From: Hyaloscypha bicolor E
Taxonomy: Eukaryota; Ascomycota; Leotiomycetes; Helotiales; Hyaloscyphaceae
DNA length: 64,000 nucleotides
Reading direction: 5' to 3'
Assembly (NCBI RefSeq): GCF_002865645.1
Contig: NW_020194684.1
Location: 5,929,952-5,993,951, forward strand
The notes under the pieces were generated by a model, which saw nothing but the letters and a program-made list of their open reading frames with translations, was not told the DNA's origin and did no database searches. Positions 37,250 to 51,105 of this stretch are shown here, one piece after another; positions within the stretch are counted from its first letter, which is position 1, and each line of letters begins with the position of its first letter. Made by a program: the position numbers and the translations under genes.

Positions 37250-40200
37250 AAGTAATTATATTTCGAAATCTATAAAATATATGACTCCTTACTAAAGCTA
37301 TTTCTCTAAAGGAAATCGACTAGATTAATCCCGATACAGGTAATAGTAAAGGCTTATCTAATACTTTTAATAGAGCCCCTTAGGAGCCTCCAAAAGCCAG
37401 AAATAATAACGGAAATAATCCCGGCAATAATTAAGATACCAAAATTAATACCCGAATTACTACTACTTAAGCTATAGAATAGGGCTTATATATTAAAGTT
37501 AAAGTATTCTAATAAAAGCAAGAATTAGTAAATATAATTAACTAATATATGATATAGTTAGAGTAATATAAGAGTATCCTCAGGAATATCTTATAGTTTA
37601 TTATATCTTATAGAAACTCTATTTATAAGTCTATCTTATTTTCCTTAGTAATTCCTACTAGGGAACTTCCTGAAATAGGATTAGAATTTACTTTCTTTCC
37701 TAATATAATAAGCTTTAAGAATAATCTTAATACTATTTATTAGGAGCTATTATATAATATTCTAAAAATATATTTAGACTAAAAAAAGCTTCTTAAAGTC
37801 CGGATACCTGACTTATATTATAGAAAGTTTCTTAAGAAATAAAGAATATTCGTATTTTCCTAAAAAGTAGTTTTTAGAACCTAATCTTAGACTTATAATA
37901 AATACTTTTCTAGAGTTAACTCTATTATAAGTACCCTTAGGAATAAACCTTATAATATTTAGAAGGCTATAATAAAGTAAAGCCTATTATTATATAAGGT
38001 CTATTAGAAGTAATTTAAGGCCTATTTAGCTAATATATTCCAAGTACCTTAAACCCGTTAATAAGACGCCTTTAAGAAGCTCCGAGATCTTTATTAGAAG
38101 AATAGTAAAATAATTATTAAGTTATATATTTAGATAATTAGTCTCGAAATTAACTAGAACCTATATCCTAAGTAAGACCGGATCCGGACTCTTAATACTG
38201 CTTTATCTAATTATAAAACTTATTAGATACTTATATTTATTCTTTTAGGAAATAAGGCAATATCTGTTTCCGAATAGCTTAAGAAAGCTTAGAAAGCAAA
38301 GTATATTACTTATCCTAAATTAAGAAAAGTAAGGGCAGGAAAGTCTAGTAAGGGCAATTCTGCTTCTAAGAACTCTGACTTAGTAAATTCTAATTTATAA
38401 GGCTATTAAAAAAGGAAGAATAAGTTCTGAAAATTATATAAGAAATCCTCAAGTAATACTTTGGCCTCTTTAAGGCCTTAATAAAGTACTAGTTCTACTT
38501 TAGATATAGTTTATTAGATTTATAAATAAAAAAAGTATTTCTTAGGAAATATAAAGTATTTCAAATATACTAAATAGGCTTAGTAAAACCCTAATAAGGC
38601 CAAAACTATAAAAAAGTCAAGGTATTTATAGGAGCAGGTTAATACTATTACTATAGAGAAGTACTCTAGAGGAGATTCTCCTAAGAAATAGGGAAAAGAG
38701 AAGGCCAAATCTTAAATATTAATAATTTTAGCTATAATAAAAAAGGCATATTACTTTATATAACTATTTATATAAGATTAATATAGCCAGAAATAAGTAT
38801 CTTAGAAATATATAAAGAACTTAGTAATACCGGATTAGATTATAATTTCCTTAATAATAATTAGGCTTAAAGCCAGGGCTTTATTACCTTAGTTAAATAT
38901 AACTAAGAGTTTATAACCTTTTATAAAAACAGATTTAAGATCTATTAAGCCTATAATCTTAAGGTATTTATTATAGATAATTATAGTAAAATATATTCTT
39001 TTAAGCTCTGGTTCTATAGATATAAGAATATTAGCTCTTATAGCCTTATCTTTAGTATAGAATTTTATAAAGTAATTCTTATATAATATATAAACTATAT
39101 TAAGAAATAATAAGTATATATATTTATATAGCCTAATAATATTAAGATCCTAATACTAAAAGAGTTTGGTAAGAAGCTTAACTAGTATTCTAAGCTAGTA
39201 TCTCAAGTCTTATTTTTAACTAAAGGCAAATATAACTATCCTAAATAATAAGCTTTATATATTTGTAATAATTACTAGATCTCTACTTTATTATATAATT
39301 CTAGTAATACTAAACAGGAGTTTTTAATATGGTAAATTAATACTTTCCGGAAAGAAGCTTTAAAAGTATCTATCTATTTCCGGAATAATAAATATAAAGA
39401 CTTCTTAGAGGTTTTTAATCCTAATAAAGCTTTAGAACTTCCTAATCTTAGTAATATTAAATACTCTATTAATATAGATAATACGGTCTCATATAGGCCT
39501 TTATATAATCTATTAGAGACTTAACTAAAAGTATTATATCTGTATTTATAGGATATGCTTTATAAATATTAGATAAGGCCTAGTAAAAGCCCTATAAGAG
39601 TACCTATTCTTTTTATTCCCAAGAAAAATAAAGAGCTATATCTTTATATTAATTATTATAGACTTAATTAAGTTATAATTAAGAATTATTATCTGCTTTC
39701 TCTTATTAATAAGACTCTTAACTAGCTCTAAAAAGCCAAAATCTTTATAAAGCTAGATCTTAAAAATATATATTATTAAGTAAGAATTTATAAAAAATAT
39801 AAGTAGAAGACGGCTTTTAGGACCTACTATAGCTATTTTAAATATCTTATAATATCTTTTGAACTAGCTAATATACTAGCTATATTTCAAGTATATATTA
39901 ATACTATATTTATAGGACTTCTGGATTATTTTATAGTTATTTATTTAGATAATATTCTTATTTATTCCCGAAATAAAAATAAATACTATAATTATATTTA
40001 CTAGATATTTACTAGGCTATATAAAAATAACCTATTTTATAAACTTAGTAAATACAAGTTTAATATTAAGGAAATCGAATTCTTAGGCTTCCTTATTATA
40101 ATAGAAAATATTTATATAGATCCTAAATAAGTCTATAATATTATTAAATAGCCAGAACCAAAATTATTTTATAATATTTAAGTATTTCTTGGATTTACTA

Positions 40201-42680
40201 ATTTCTATTACAGGTTTATTTACTATTACTTTCAGGTAACTATAGGTTTAATAAATCTCTTAAAAGAAATAGAAAAGGGCCGGAAATCCGGTCTCTTTAT
40301 ATAAATAAATAAAGTAGCTAAAAGCTTTAAGACTTTAAAAAAAGCTTTTACTATAATATTTATCCTTATTTATTTTAATCCTTTTAAGAAGATTTATATT
40401 AAAACTAATATATCGAAATTCGTAATTACTAGTACTATTTTATAATAAGTTAATTCTAGTAATAGCCCGAAAAAATACTAGTATTTAGTAATATTCTAGT
40501 TCCGGAAACTTTCCGGAGCTAAATACAACTATAGTACTTATAATAGGAAGCTACTTATAATTATTAAAGCCTTTAAGTATTAGTACTATTACTTTAAAGA
40601 GTCCAGATTTATAATTAAGATTATTATAAACTATAATAACTTCTAATATTTTATAAAAATAAAGTATCTAGAAAGCTATTAAGTATATTAGATAATATAT
40701 CTTATAATATATAATTTTAATATTATTTATTATAAAGGTGCCTTAAACCTAATAAATAAACCTAGTAGAAAACCTAATTATAAAGAAGATCCTATTAATA
40801 TAACTTGGCTTCTAACCTTTTAGAATAAGCTAAAAAAAGCTTTTATAATTATGATTTAGAGGTTCTTATAAATATCTAAAAAGCTCCTTCTTTAAAATAA
40901 GTATTATTTAATACTTGCTATATTTATAGTAGCTAAAGAGAAATATTTACTATAAGATAAGCAAATAAATTATCTTATAGGTTCCTTAACTATAGAATTA
41001 GTTAAGAAGTAAGATATAGGAAGATATCTTAAAAGCTCTACTACTATAGCTAAAATAATAGAAGTATCTATAACTATATTACTTAATAAAACCAGAGATT
41101 TCTCGGTTTCCCGAGTTTTTAAATTAGATAGTTATAAATATCTAATTTCCTATATATAGATATATATGGCTACTAAAAGAACTATAGTACTAGTTCCTTT
41201 ATCTAAATTTCTTTTAGATATTATCCAGGTAGCTTAAAGAAATAATTCTTAATATTAGAATATTATAAAATAGAGGCTTAGTAAGAAAGATACTAAGGGA
41301 AAAGAAATCTAGAAAAATAATTCGGGCTTATTTAGGTACTATTCAAGAATTATTATATCTAATAATCCTGCTTTATATTAAGAAGTTATAAAGCTTTATT
41401 ATAATAATCTAATAACCAAATACTATAGAATAGAAAAAATTCTCGAGCTTCTTAAAGATCCTAGTATTAGGAGAATATAAAAAGAAATATTTATAATTAT
41501 TATTAAGAATATAATATTTACTAGAGAATTAAGATAAAAAGGCATTTACTATATAATCTATTTAGTAGTTTACTATAATCTAAGAAACCCTAGGGTAAGA
41601 TCTCTATAGACTTTATTATAGGTCTACTATTATATAAGAACCTAGTAAAAAGTCCCGATTTTAATATAATTCTTATAATTATTAACTAGTATTCTAAAAT
41701 AATAAGATATATTATATATTATAAGACTATTAATTCTCCGGAACTTACTAAGATTATATAGGAATATGTTTTCTTAATCTTTAGCTCCTTTAATAAAATT
41801 ATTTCTAATTAAGAAATAGTATTTACTAATTAGTTCTAGTCTATTTTCTACTTCTATTTAATATATAAATAGTATTTAAGTATAACTTATTATTCTTAGA
41901 TAAATAATTAGATAGAAAAATAAAACCAGATCCTGAAATACTACTTAAAATATTATTATAATATCTAAAAAAAATAACTAGTTTAAAAAGTTATTTTTTA
42001 TAGAATTTATATATAATAACTTAAAATATTAGGTTTTATAAAATATATCTTTTTATATATATTATGAATATTATTCTTAATTTCTATAAAATCCTAAGAA
42101 TAAAATTATAGGAGAAGTACTAGCTATATATAGAAGGCTAGAAACCCTTAAAGTAAAATAGAAAAAGCTTAAGAATTTATAATACTATATATAAAATAAC
42201 TGGGAAACCTATTATAATAGATACCGGTTAGCTAAATACTATTTTAAAAGAGCCTAAATAATACTATTAATAAAGAATATTAAACTTAAGGCAGGAAAGC
42301 TTAAGCTAAAATTTATAAATCTATTTAGGATTCTTAAATATATTAGTAATTTAGTATATAAGTTAGAACTATTAAATATATATAATTATTTATATCTAAC
42401 TTTTTATATTTTCTTTCTTAAAAAGTATATAGTAAAAAAGAGTTAAGAGCTATATTTATATTTCTCCGGAGAACTTCCGGAATTAGTAAATAATAATAAA
42501 GAATAAGAATAGGAAATAGAGACTATTATTAATTACTAATAAGATAATAGAAATAAGAAGTAATAATATTTAATTAAATAAAAAGCCTAGTCTAAAAATT
42601 ATAATACTTAATTACCCGTTTTCCCTAATCTTAAAATTTTTAAGGAACTTCTAAAATTATATAACTAAAACTATAGCTTA
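37250..42680 (+). pseudogene. Gypsy gag-pol relic with chromodomain, copy 1
   Basis: Gag covers about 37,250-38,700, with a decayed zinc knuckle near 38,530. Protease is not clear. Reverse transcriptase (about 39,550-40,100) has a decayed stretch starting LKN at about 39,760, and YLDNILIYS at about 39,940, in which one of the two catalytic Asp of YLDD has become Asn. RNase H lies at about 40,330-40,700 and integrase at about 41,340-42,080. A chromodomain-like end lies at about 42,480-42,660, with pieces such as IINY, then YLI and ELLKLYN. RT before integrase plus a chromodomain indicates a chromovirus-type Ty3/gypsy element. The frame is closed by many TAA/TAG stops. Confidence 0.82.
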
Positions 42681-44440
42681 AAATCCGAAATTATTTTTTA
42701 ATAATCTCTTAAGATTAAAAAGAATTCTAAACTACTAAGAAAAAGGCTATTTAAAAAAAAGAGAAGATTTAGATAGCCAAGAAAAGGTCCGGAATAATAA
42801 TAAAGATACTTTTTCTCTAGGTTTTTTTATCTATAAAGATTTTCTAGGATTTTATTAAGGCTTATAAGAATTATATTTAAATTATTAGAAAAAAGATTTA
42901 GGATTAAGAAAGATTTATTATAGGTAAATTAGCTATAAATATCTTAAATAAATAAATTCTAATTTCTATAAATTCTTAATTCCCAAAATAAGAATACTAA
43001 ATACTAGCTCTATTTAGGACTTAATAAAGAATTAGCTAATATTCTCCGGAATCTGCTTATTTCTTAATAGAATATAGTTATACTATAATAATATTAGTAT
43101 TAAGGATATTAAGAGAAATAGGTAAGGAACTTATAATAGCTATATATATTTTATAAAAGGCCCGAACTTCTAAAATCAGGTCCTAAATAGCTATAAGTAT
43201 TATATTATTAGTATTTAAAGTATTAGTAATAGATTATTTAGTAATCTCGGTAGTAATCTCAGTAATAAGGTTAATATCTTAAAAATAGACTTTATAGTAT
43301 TTCTTTAAGGAATTAGTAAGTATTTAAATATATTAGAAAGAACTTACCTTTAGAATACTAATTCAAGTAATATTATTCTCTGCCTTATTAAGACAGGAAA
43401 AAGAATTCCGAAGCTTATTAAAGTTCTTCTAGTCTTCGAAAACCTAATTAATAGTATTATTCTTATTAGTATAATACTATTTAGGATATTTTTTAAGAAA
43501 TTTCTTAAAAATTATAATAGTATCTTCCCAGAACTAGTAAGCCTCTAATAAGTAATAAGAAATCTAAAATCATATTAGCTTTAATAGATATTAAAGCTAA
43601 AGAACTTACTAATATATAAGATTTAGAACCCTTATTATAATAATTATAATTCTTCTTACTAGATACTATAGTATATAAGGTAAAGAGATTAATAAGCAAA
43701 TACTTAAAATATTTCAAGTATTTACTAGTAATAGGAAAGAAGAGCTATAAGATTACCTTTATACTTATAATTATATTAGTAAATAATAAAGCCAAAAGAA
43801 GATATTATAGAATTAATTAAAGATAATTAAAGAAGACTTGAAAAAGGATAAAAGAATAAGCTAGAAGGCAATAATAGAAGAAGTTATTATATATATAATT
43901 ATTAGAAAAAAAGAGAGTATATAATAATATAAAGAGATTCTTTTATAAAGATAAAGAACTACCTGGATTAACTACTAGTTTTCGTACTAGTTCTAATCGG
44001 AATTTAGTATAACTAATTAATATATATTCCCAGAAGCCTATAAATAATCTCTAGGACCTCAGAAATATTTATATAGGTTTCTTATACGAATATTTATTAA
44101 ATTCTTTCTATATAGCTATTTAGATTATTCTAATACGAGATCTGATAGATAGTATTAATTTTATAAAATAGTGCCTTAGTACTTTGAATTAAGCTAATTA
44201 GAATACTTAGATCCCAAACGAAATCGCGATTACTAGCTAGCCTCTATATCTGGGGTATAATTACCTTTTTTTTTTGCTTATTTAGCCCTAATCTAATTAG
44301 ATAATTTTTATATCTATTATCCAGATTATATTAGTAGAACTATCTCCCAAGATACTAGAAGTTTATCTTAATTAAATAATTAATTAATTAAATATTTACT
44401 AGAATAAATTAATAGATCTTGGAGACAAGATCCTAGAAGA
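42681..44440. other. Extra 1.7-kb region between chromodomain and 3' LTR of gypsy copy 1
   Basis: This stretch is not needed for a standard gypsy element and is conserved in copy 2 (54,800-56,560, inverted). A 70-codon frame is open antisense to the element (43,505-43,717). It matches the copy-2 frame at 62 of 70 residues. On the sense strand several frames also look coding if TAA/TAG are taken as decayed Gln codons, for example round KVKRLISKYLKYFKYL at about 43,680-43,730. A second helix-rich part, SPKILEVYLN and KLIDLGDKILEEG, lies at about 44,350-44,440. I cannot decide the strand or function. It may be an accessory gene or captured host sequence. Confidence 0.6.
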
Positions 44441-44450
44441 GGGATATAGT

Positions 44451-44748
44451 TATAATATATATAGGATTATATATAACTTAAGGATATATAATAAATCTCG
44501 GATATTATAAGTATTAATTAGGGAGATTAGTGGCCCTTTAATACTATAACTAACTACTATTTATATTATATATATTAGGCTTATAAATTACTAATTATAT
44601 ATATACTATCGGAGCCTCCTATTTAAAGGGGGCTTCCCTAGACCTTATAAAAGAAATAGAGATTAGTTTTATACTGAATTTAATACTATAGTTTTATAAC
44701 TTACTAATTCATTCTATTATTTTATTACCTACTAATAAATACCTTATA
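44451..44748 (+). repeat. Gypsy copy 1, 3' LTR (298 bp)
   Basis: Direct repeat of 36,916-37,213, followed at once by the duplicated CTTTA. Confidence 0.93.
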
Positions 44749-44753
44749 CTTTA

Positions 44754-47700
44754 GAAAATACTATTATTAGATTACTATTCTTAATATAAAATTCTATTAC
44801 TAGATCTTAGAAATTAAATATAAAATATTTCTTTTAATATAAAAATAAATAAAAAATTAAGAAATTACCTTAAGAATTCTTAATTCCGAATTATAATACT
44901 TTCTTAAAAGTTCTTATAATATAAATAGTTATTATATATAGAAAAAAAAAGAGAAAAAGAAAAAGAGCCTTTTATATATCTTTTATTAAACTAGAATTTT
45001 TTTTGGAAATTTTACTTACTTTTTTAGCTAGCTATTTTTGCGGCTTATACTAGTCTAAAGCTTAATTATAATATTTATAAATCTCGATTTTAACTTAAAT
45101 TACTATTATAAGTTTATTTATAATATTTAAATAAATTTCCTAATTAGAAGTTATATATAAATAGAATAGCTAAACTAGAAGTCTTATAAAAGAAAAGAAA
45201 AACCTTATTAAATCTAATAGTTATTTTTAAAGGTATTTAATAATATATAATTCTAGAAATCTTTTAAATATTAGATAAACTAAATCTATTTATTTAAAGC
45301 CTATTTTATACTAAGAAATTCATTTTCTTTTTTATATAATTATAGCTATATTTGAAACTTATATTAAAGTTTAGTTAATATATTATATATTTCTATTTTT
45401 ATATAAAAAGAACTTTTCTTATATAGAATCTATTTCCTAATTATAATATTATTTTATTATTAGAAACTAATTACTTTTTTAAAAAGTTAATATAATTTAT
45501 TAATTCTTATTATTAATCTATTTCTTATTATTAAATATTATTTAAATAATTAGAAAAATATTTTTAATTTTATATTTTTAATACTAATTTAAAATACTTG
45601 ATTTTTCTATATTTTATATTAATTTTAATATTAATTATTTCAAACTTAATAATAATATTATAAATCCTATTTATATTATTTTATAGTTTTTTATTTTATA
45701 ATCTCTAAAGCCTTTAATATTACTTTTATAAATATAGATATTATTTTAAAGTTCTAATTAATTAAATAGTTTTCTATTAAATAAAATCGATTTTAATAAA
45801 TATTAAATAATTATAATTAGCTTTTAGAAGAAATATAAATTTATTTTAAAAGAAATACTATCTTATTCTAAATTACTTCTTAATTCTATTATTTTAACTT
45901 CTTTTTTATTAATATTTATTTTATATTTTCCTAATATCTTTAATATATTTATATATTTTATTTTTTATATATTTCCTATATTATTTCTTTTCTTTTATAT
46001 TATTCTTTAAATTAATAGAAATATTTCTAAATAAATAAGAAATTAGAATATATTTATATTATAAAATTTTTATTATTTTAGATATTATTATTATATTATT
46101 ATAATAATATATAGATTAATAAGAGGAAAAGAAGATATAGTACGAGTAACTAAAGCTTAAATATAGTAAGTATAGTTATATAAACTAGTATATAACTACT
46201 AGTATATAGTTATTATATAATATTATATTTCTATTTCTATTATATTACTTTTCTATTTTCCTAATATTATTATTTAGTTTAATCTATTTTAATTATTTTC
46301 TAGATTATATTTCCTTATATATATATATTTATATTCTTTTTTATAATTATTTCTAATTTATAATTATATTACCTTAAATATATTTAATTATTATATTTAT
46401 TTTCCTTATTATATATATTACTATTTTAGCTTTATTTTTTTAATAAAAAGAAAGAAAAACTCGAATATATATAATACTTTTATATAATTCAAGTTTATTC
46501 TAATTTATTTTTTATTTTAGAAAATATTTAAAAGAAATTCTTATAATCTCGAAAAATTTTAATTCTATAACCTATAACTATTATATTAATAATACTTATA
46601 TAATTCTTTTAAGAATAATAAAATAGCTAAAAAATAGATTTCTTAAGCTAGTAAAATATAATAGCTAGTTTTTATAAGTTATAATATTATTAAAAGCTTA
46701 TAAATTAATAATATTAAAGTTTAAAATATTAAAAAAGCTTAGATAATTATAAAAGGCCTACTAATATTAAAAAGATAGCTATAATTACTAAATTTAATAT
46801 AAATATTTTAAATAAACTAAATAATATATATAATAAGCTTTTAAAATAGAAAACCTTTATTAAAAACGAAACTAGACTAGAATTAATTAAAGAGGAACTA
46901 AAGAACTATTAAGCTAATAATAGAAAATTCGAGAATATTATTAAAGGCATTACTAAAAAGCAAATAAGAAAAGCTTAATAAAATTAAAACTATAATAAAC
47001 GATTTTAAAACCAAGAATTAGTATAGAATTATATAATATAATAAAGCCTTTAGTTAATATATTAATAATATCTATAATAACCTTAGTAAAAATATTTATA
47101 AGAAGTTATATTTTCTTTTTAAAATAAAAGTTTTAGTATATAAAGCTATTTAGTTAATTAATAAAGTTATTTTAAAATATATTAAAAATAAAAAGTATTA
47201 AAATACTAGTATATTTACTAAATTAGATATTACTAAAATACTCAAATATATTAAAACTATTTTAGAATCTAGAGAATTAGTTTTTAAGCTATTATTAGCT
47301 AATATTTTTAAAGTTAGATAATATATTTTTAATATTTCCGGAATTCTAATTAAGGAAATTTATAATAATAAGCCTTTTCTTACTTTCTAAAATAAATCTA
47401 AAAAATAGGCCTCTATTATAATTTTAGCTTTAACTTAATTAAATCTAGCTAATAAGAATAGAACTAATTTAATATAGCCTAGTAATAATTCTACTAATAT
47501 AATTAATTAAGAAAAATCTAATAAAAAAGAAAAATAATCTAAGCTTAAAACTTTTAATAAATAGTAAAAATTCGAATACTAATCTAAATATAAGACTAAT
47601 AAAATAGAAGAAAATAAAAAAAAGGCAAATAAAGAGAAATTTTCTATTTTAAAAAAAAGATATTATTTAGAAAAACTCCTAGAATTATATCTAGAATTAA

Positions 47701-49344
47701 AAAGCAAAAGACTAAAAATATTAAATCTAGAGAAATTAAAAGTAATAAATATATCTATAAAATACTAGCTAAATAGAAATTAATACTTGCTTAATAAAAT
47801 ACGTATATTTTTAAAAAGATATATAATAGTATTTTAGAACTTATTTATAAATAAGAATATTATAGAATTATTAATGAATTTCTTAAAGCTTTTTATAAAT
47901 TATATATTTAATAGTTTACTAATACTTTCTTTATTAATATAAGAGATATTTATATTATTAAGAATATTCTAAAGCTAGTTATTAAAAGCAAGAAATACAT
48001 TTTTATTATTTAAATAAATAAGGAAATACGGGATTTCTTTTTAAAAAACTAGGAAATTAAAAAATATAAATATAAGTATTATATTTCTAATTAATTTTAT
48101 TTAAATCTATAACTTTAATTTAATATTATAGTTCTTATTTCTGAGTTTAATACTACTAATCTAGATATAAATAGTTATATTTATAAGAAAAACTATTTAA
48201 AATAGATTAAAAAGCTTAATATTTAAGAGTTCTTAATATAAAAAATAATATAATAAAATATAGAAATCTAGATAATAGCTATTTTATTTTAGCCTCTTAA
48301 TTTTTAATAATAGATCTATTAATATAACTCGGATTTTATAAGATATTAAATAAGTATCTTATTTATCTAATTATTTATATTTAGCTAGCTAGATATTATA
48401 TTCCTAAAAACATTAATTATAATTAGTATAAAAGTAATACTAAAGATCTGGCTATTACTAAAGCTTTAAATAACGAATTCTATTTTAATAAAAAGTATTA
48501 AAATATTAGTTTATTTTTCTTATAAATTATAAGAAAACTATTATTTTTAATAAAAAGTTTTTTAAGAATATTAATTATTTCTTTATTTCTAATAATTTTA
48601 AGCCGGAAATAGTAAAGGAAATAAGCAAGTATTTATTAAAGGTAATAAGAGAAAAGACTCCGAATATAGTCTATTTTAATTAGATAAATAAATGCCTTTA
48701 GCTAGATAATTTATAAGTCTGAAATTATAGGCAAATAATAATTCTCGAATAATATAAAAACTAAAGAATAGCTTAATAATAATTTGCTATTTAATAGGCC
48801 TTTTATTATAATTCTAATAAGTCTAGTTATTATTAAAAATAGAATATACGAAAACAAAATCTCTTATAAAATTATTAAAGCCTCTTATTTAAAGCTTTTC
48901 TCTTTTATTAAAAATTAATTTAAGAATATTATAAATAATACGAAATTCGAAAAAGCTATTTATTTAAAGTATATTAGTATAATTTATAATATAATTTACT
49001 ATAATAAGCCTTTTTAATATCTAATAATAAAGGCGGAAATTAAATAATAATTAAAAGCAGATACTAATTAATATAAAGAACTATATTAGATTTAGTATAA
49101 AAATATAATTAAGCAGGTTTGAATTACCTTTAAGCAAGTTTGGAAATACGAAATAAAACTATTTAAAAGTAATAGATCTTATTTTAGATATATTAAAAAG
49201 AAATTAGATTAGCTAATAAAGAAAAATCCTAATTATTTTATTATTTTAGATTCTAAATAGAATTTTTCTATTAGTTTTAGTATTTAGAAAACAAATATAA
49301 ATAAATAGAGAATTAGATATAATATAGCAAGTTATACTTTTTAA
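44754..49344 (+). other. Unassigned decayed sequence with sense-strand coding signal
   Basis: No LTR or RT motif was found here. From about 46,740 to 49,300 plus-strand frames are long if TAA/TAG are read as decayed Gln/Trp codons. A Lys/Asn/Leu-rich coiled-coil-like part occurs near 46,800-46,970 (ETRLELIKEELKN). Near 48,600-48,760 there is NFKPEIVKEISKYLLKVIRE. The part 44,754-46,700 shows no clear coding direction. It could be the 3' portion of family 3, a separate element, or a captured gene. Confidence 0.35.
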
Positions 49345-49608
49345 AAATTATATTATTTTAGTAGTTTTAAGGTTTTAGTTATATAATAAAGCCTATAGTC
49401 TTTTATATATAACTTATAGGAATTATATAAGAAAACTGGTTTTTCTATAACTTTAGAAAATAATTTCTTTTTAATATTTAATTAATTAAGCTTTTATATA
49501 TTATATATTATTTATATTTTACTATTTATACTTTTAATCTTATTATTTTATTATTAAATTACGTTTTATATTCTAGTATACTTTATATAGGTTTTTGTTT
49601 TATTATAG
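49345..49608 (+). repeat. Family-3 LTR, right copy
   Basis: Shares with 22,507-22,768 the sequence from TATTATTTTAGTAG through TTTTAATATTTAATTAATTA to TTTTGTTTTATTATAG. Boundaries are good to a few bases only. Confidence 0.6.
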
Positions 49609-50743
49609 TTTCTTTCTTATAATATCTAGAAAGTATCTAATATCTAATTAGATATTTTAAATACCAGATATCTGAAAATTATAATACTTAAGCTATTTTA
49701 ATACTAGTATTTTTTTATTTAAAATAAAAATATAGAATTATAGCTCCGGATTAAAATTATTATATATATAAAAAAGCTATTAATATAATTTATTTATTTT
49801 TATAGCTTTTATATATCTTATAATTATTATTATATATTTATAAATATTATAATCTTTTTTTATATCTTTTATAATATATTTCTTATTTTAAAGTTTTTTA
49901 TTATTTTAAATATAAAGTCTTTAAAGTATTTTACTTATAAATTAATTTCTTTTAATATAAATTAAAATACAAGTTTTATAATTTTCTCGATTTTCTTTAT
50001 ATATTATTTCTAAGCTATTTTATATAAGCAAATATATAAATTTCTATATATAATACTTTTATATTCTCTTTTTATATTAAATTAAAAGATATTAATAAAA
50101 AGATATATATTTTTTTAGATTATAGTCTTTTTTAATATTTATAGTTTTTAATATTTATAAAATTATTAGATTTAAAAAAGCTAATATTTTTCGAATTCTA
50201 TTTTAAGAAAATTTTATTAATATTAATTATATTATATCTATTATTAAAGTTCTAGTTTCTATTATTAAAACTAGTATTTTCTCTATTATTATTATTATTA
50301 ATTCTAATTTTATTATTATTAAATATTTAGTATCTTTAATATTTATTTTATTTATTTAGTATTTATATAATAAATATATTAATTTTAATAGCTATTTTAG
50401 AAAAAAAAGAAATATTCCTATATTAGAGCTATATTTATTATATTATTACTATTATTATTTATTTTAGAAACCTTTTTAATTCTATTATTATTAGATTCGA
50501 AAAACTAATAGTTATTTAATTATAGTTTTATATTTAATTTAGTATTATAATTATTATTTTCTATATTTTTTCTGGTTTTAACTAATTTATTACTTTATTA
50601 TAAAAAGTATTTATTTATAAAAAGAGCGAATTTTTTAATAATAATATTAAATATAAATTAATTAATAACTTATATACTTAGTAAAATTAAATAGGAGATT
50701 TATTATATAACTTCGAGTTTATTAATAGAGGCTAATTAGCTAT
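49609..50743. other. AT-rich spacer, no gene recognised
   Basis: RIP-decayed sequence between family-3 and copia copy 2. Near 49,625-49,680 there is a small inverted motif round ATCTAATTAGAT. The last five bases, GCTAT (50,739-50,743), should be the left target duplication of copia copy 2; the right one lies beyond the window. Confidence 0.5.
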
Positions 50744-51019
50744 TATTGGTATAGCTATTTCTCTAGAAGTCACATATATAGTTACGGGATACGGGATATA
50801 AGTAATAGGCAATAGGTAATAGGATATAGTTATGTGATCTCGCGTCCTATTAGTAACTCGACTAGTAGACTAGACCCCTTTAGGCTTAGCAGATTTAGGG
50901 ATCGCATATTAATACTATAATACTATAATCCCTATTTCTGAATAATAACTTTACTAACCTTATATAAATAGTACTTCCATGCCTATATAATAGTACTATA
51001 TATTCCTAATAAACCAATA
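50744..51019 (+). repeat. Copia copy 2, 5' LTR (276 bp)
   Basis: Begins TATTGGTATAGC, with a less mutated second half than copy 1 (CTAGAAGTCACATATATAG retains CA). It has the fewest ACGGGATA-type short repeats of the three copia LTRs seen, which accounts for most of its shorter length. Confidence 0.85.
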
Positions 51020-51105
51020 CTAATTAGTTAGTACTTATAGATCAGAAAGGATTAAGCTATACTTGCCTAAGATTCGGTTACTTAGGGGCAAAGCTATTAT
51101 TTCAG

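Larger units (their letters stand above)
36916..44748 (+). mobile_element. Ty3/gypsy chromovirus-type retrotransposon, copy 1 (7,833 bp)
   Basis: Flanked by an exact 5-bp duplication CTTTA (36,911-36,915 and 44,749-44,753). The LTRs are both 298 bp (36,916-37,213; 44,451-44,748), start TATAATATAT and end ACCTTATA, as expected of TG...CA ends after RIP. A purine-rich AGAAGAGGG precedes the 3' LTR and fits a polypurine tract. The element sits in the family-3 element. Confidence 0.93.
22507..49608 (+). mobile_element. Large Ty3/gypsy-like element (family 3), interrupted by nested insertions
   Basis: Two similar sequences in the same orientation, about 22,507-22,768 and 49,345-49,608, begin TATTATTTTAGTAG and share a TATA-like region near ATATATAACTT; they look like LTRs. 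Gag- and pol-like sequence follows the first one on the plus strand. Copia copy 1 and gypsy copy 1 lie inside, as does 4.6 kb of unassigned sequence (44,754-49,344). That makes the internal part unusually long once insertions are removed, about 12 kb. The outer pairing is therefore tentative: the right LTR could belong to another copy. Confidence 0.45.

Noticed and set aside
43505..43717. Antisense 70-codon frame as an established gene
   Set aside because: Conserved in both gypsy copies, but such frames can survive on the strand opposite a RIP-decayed gene. Kept only as part of the extra-module finding.
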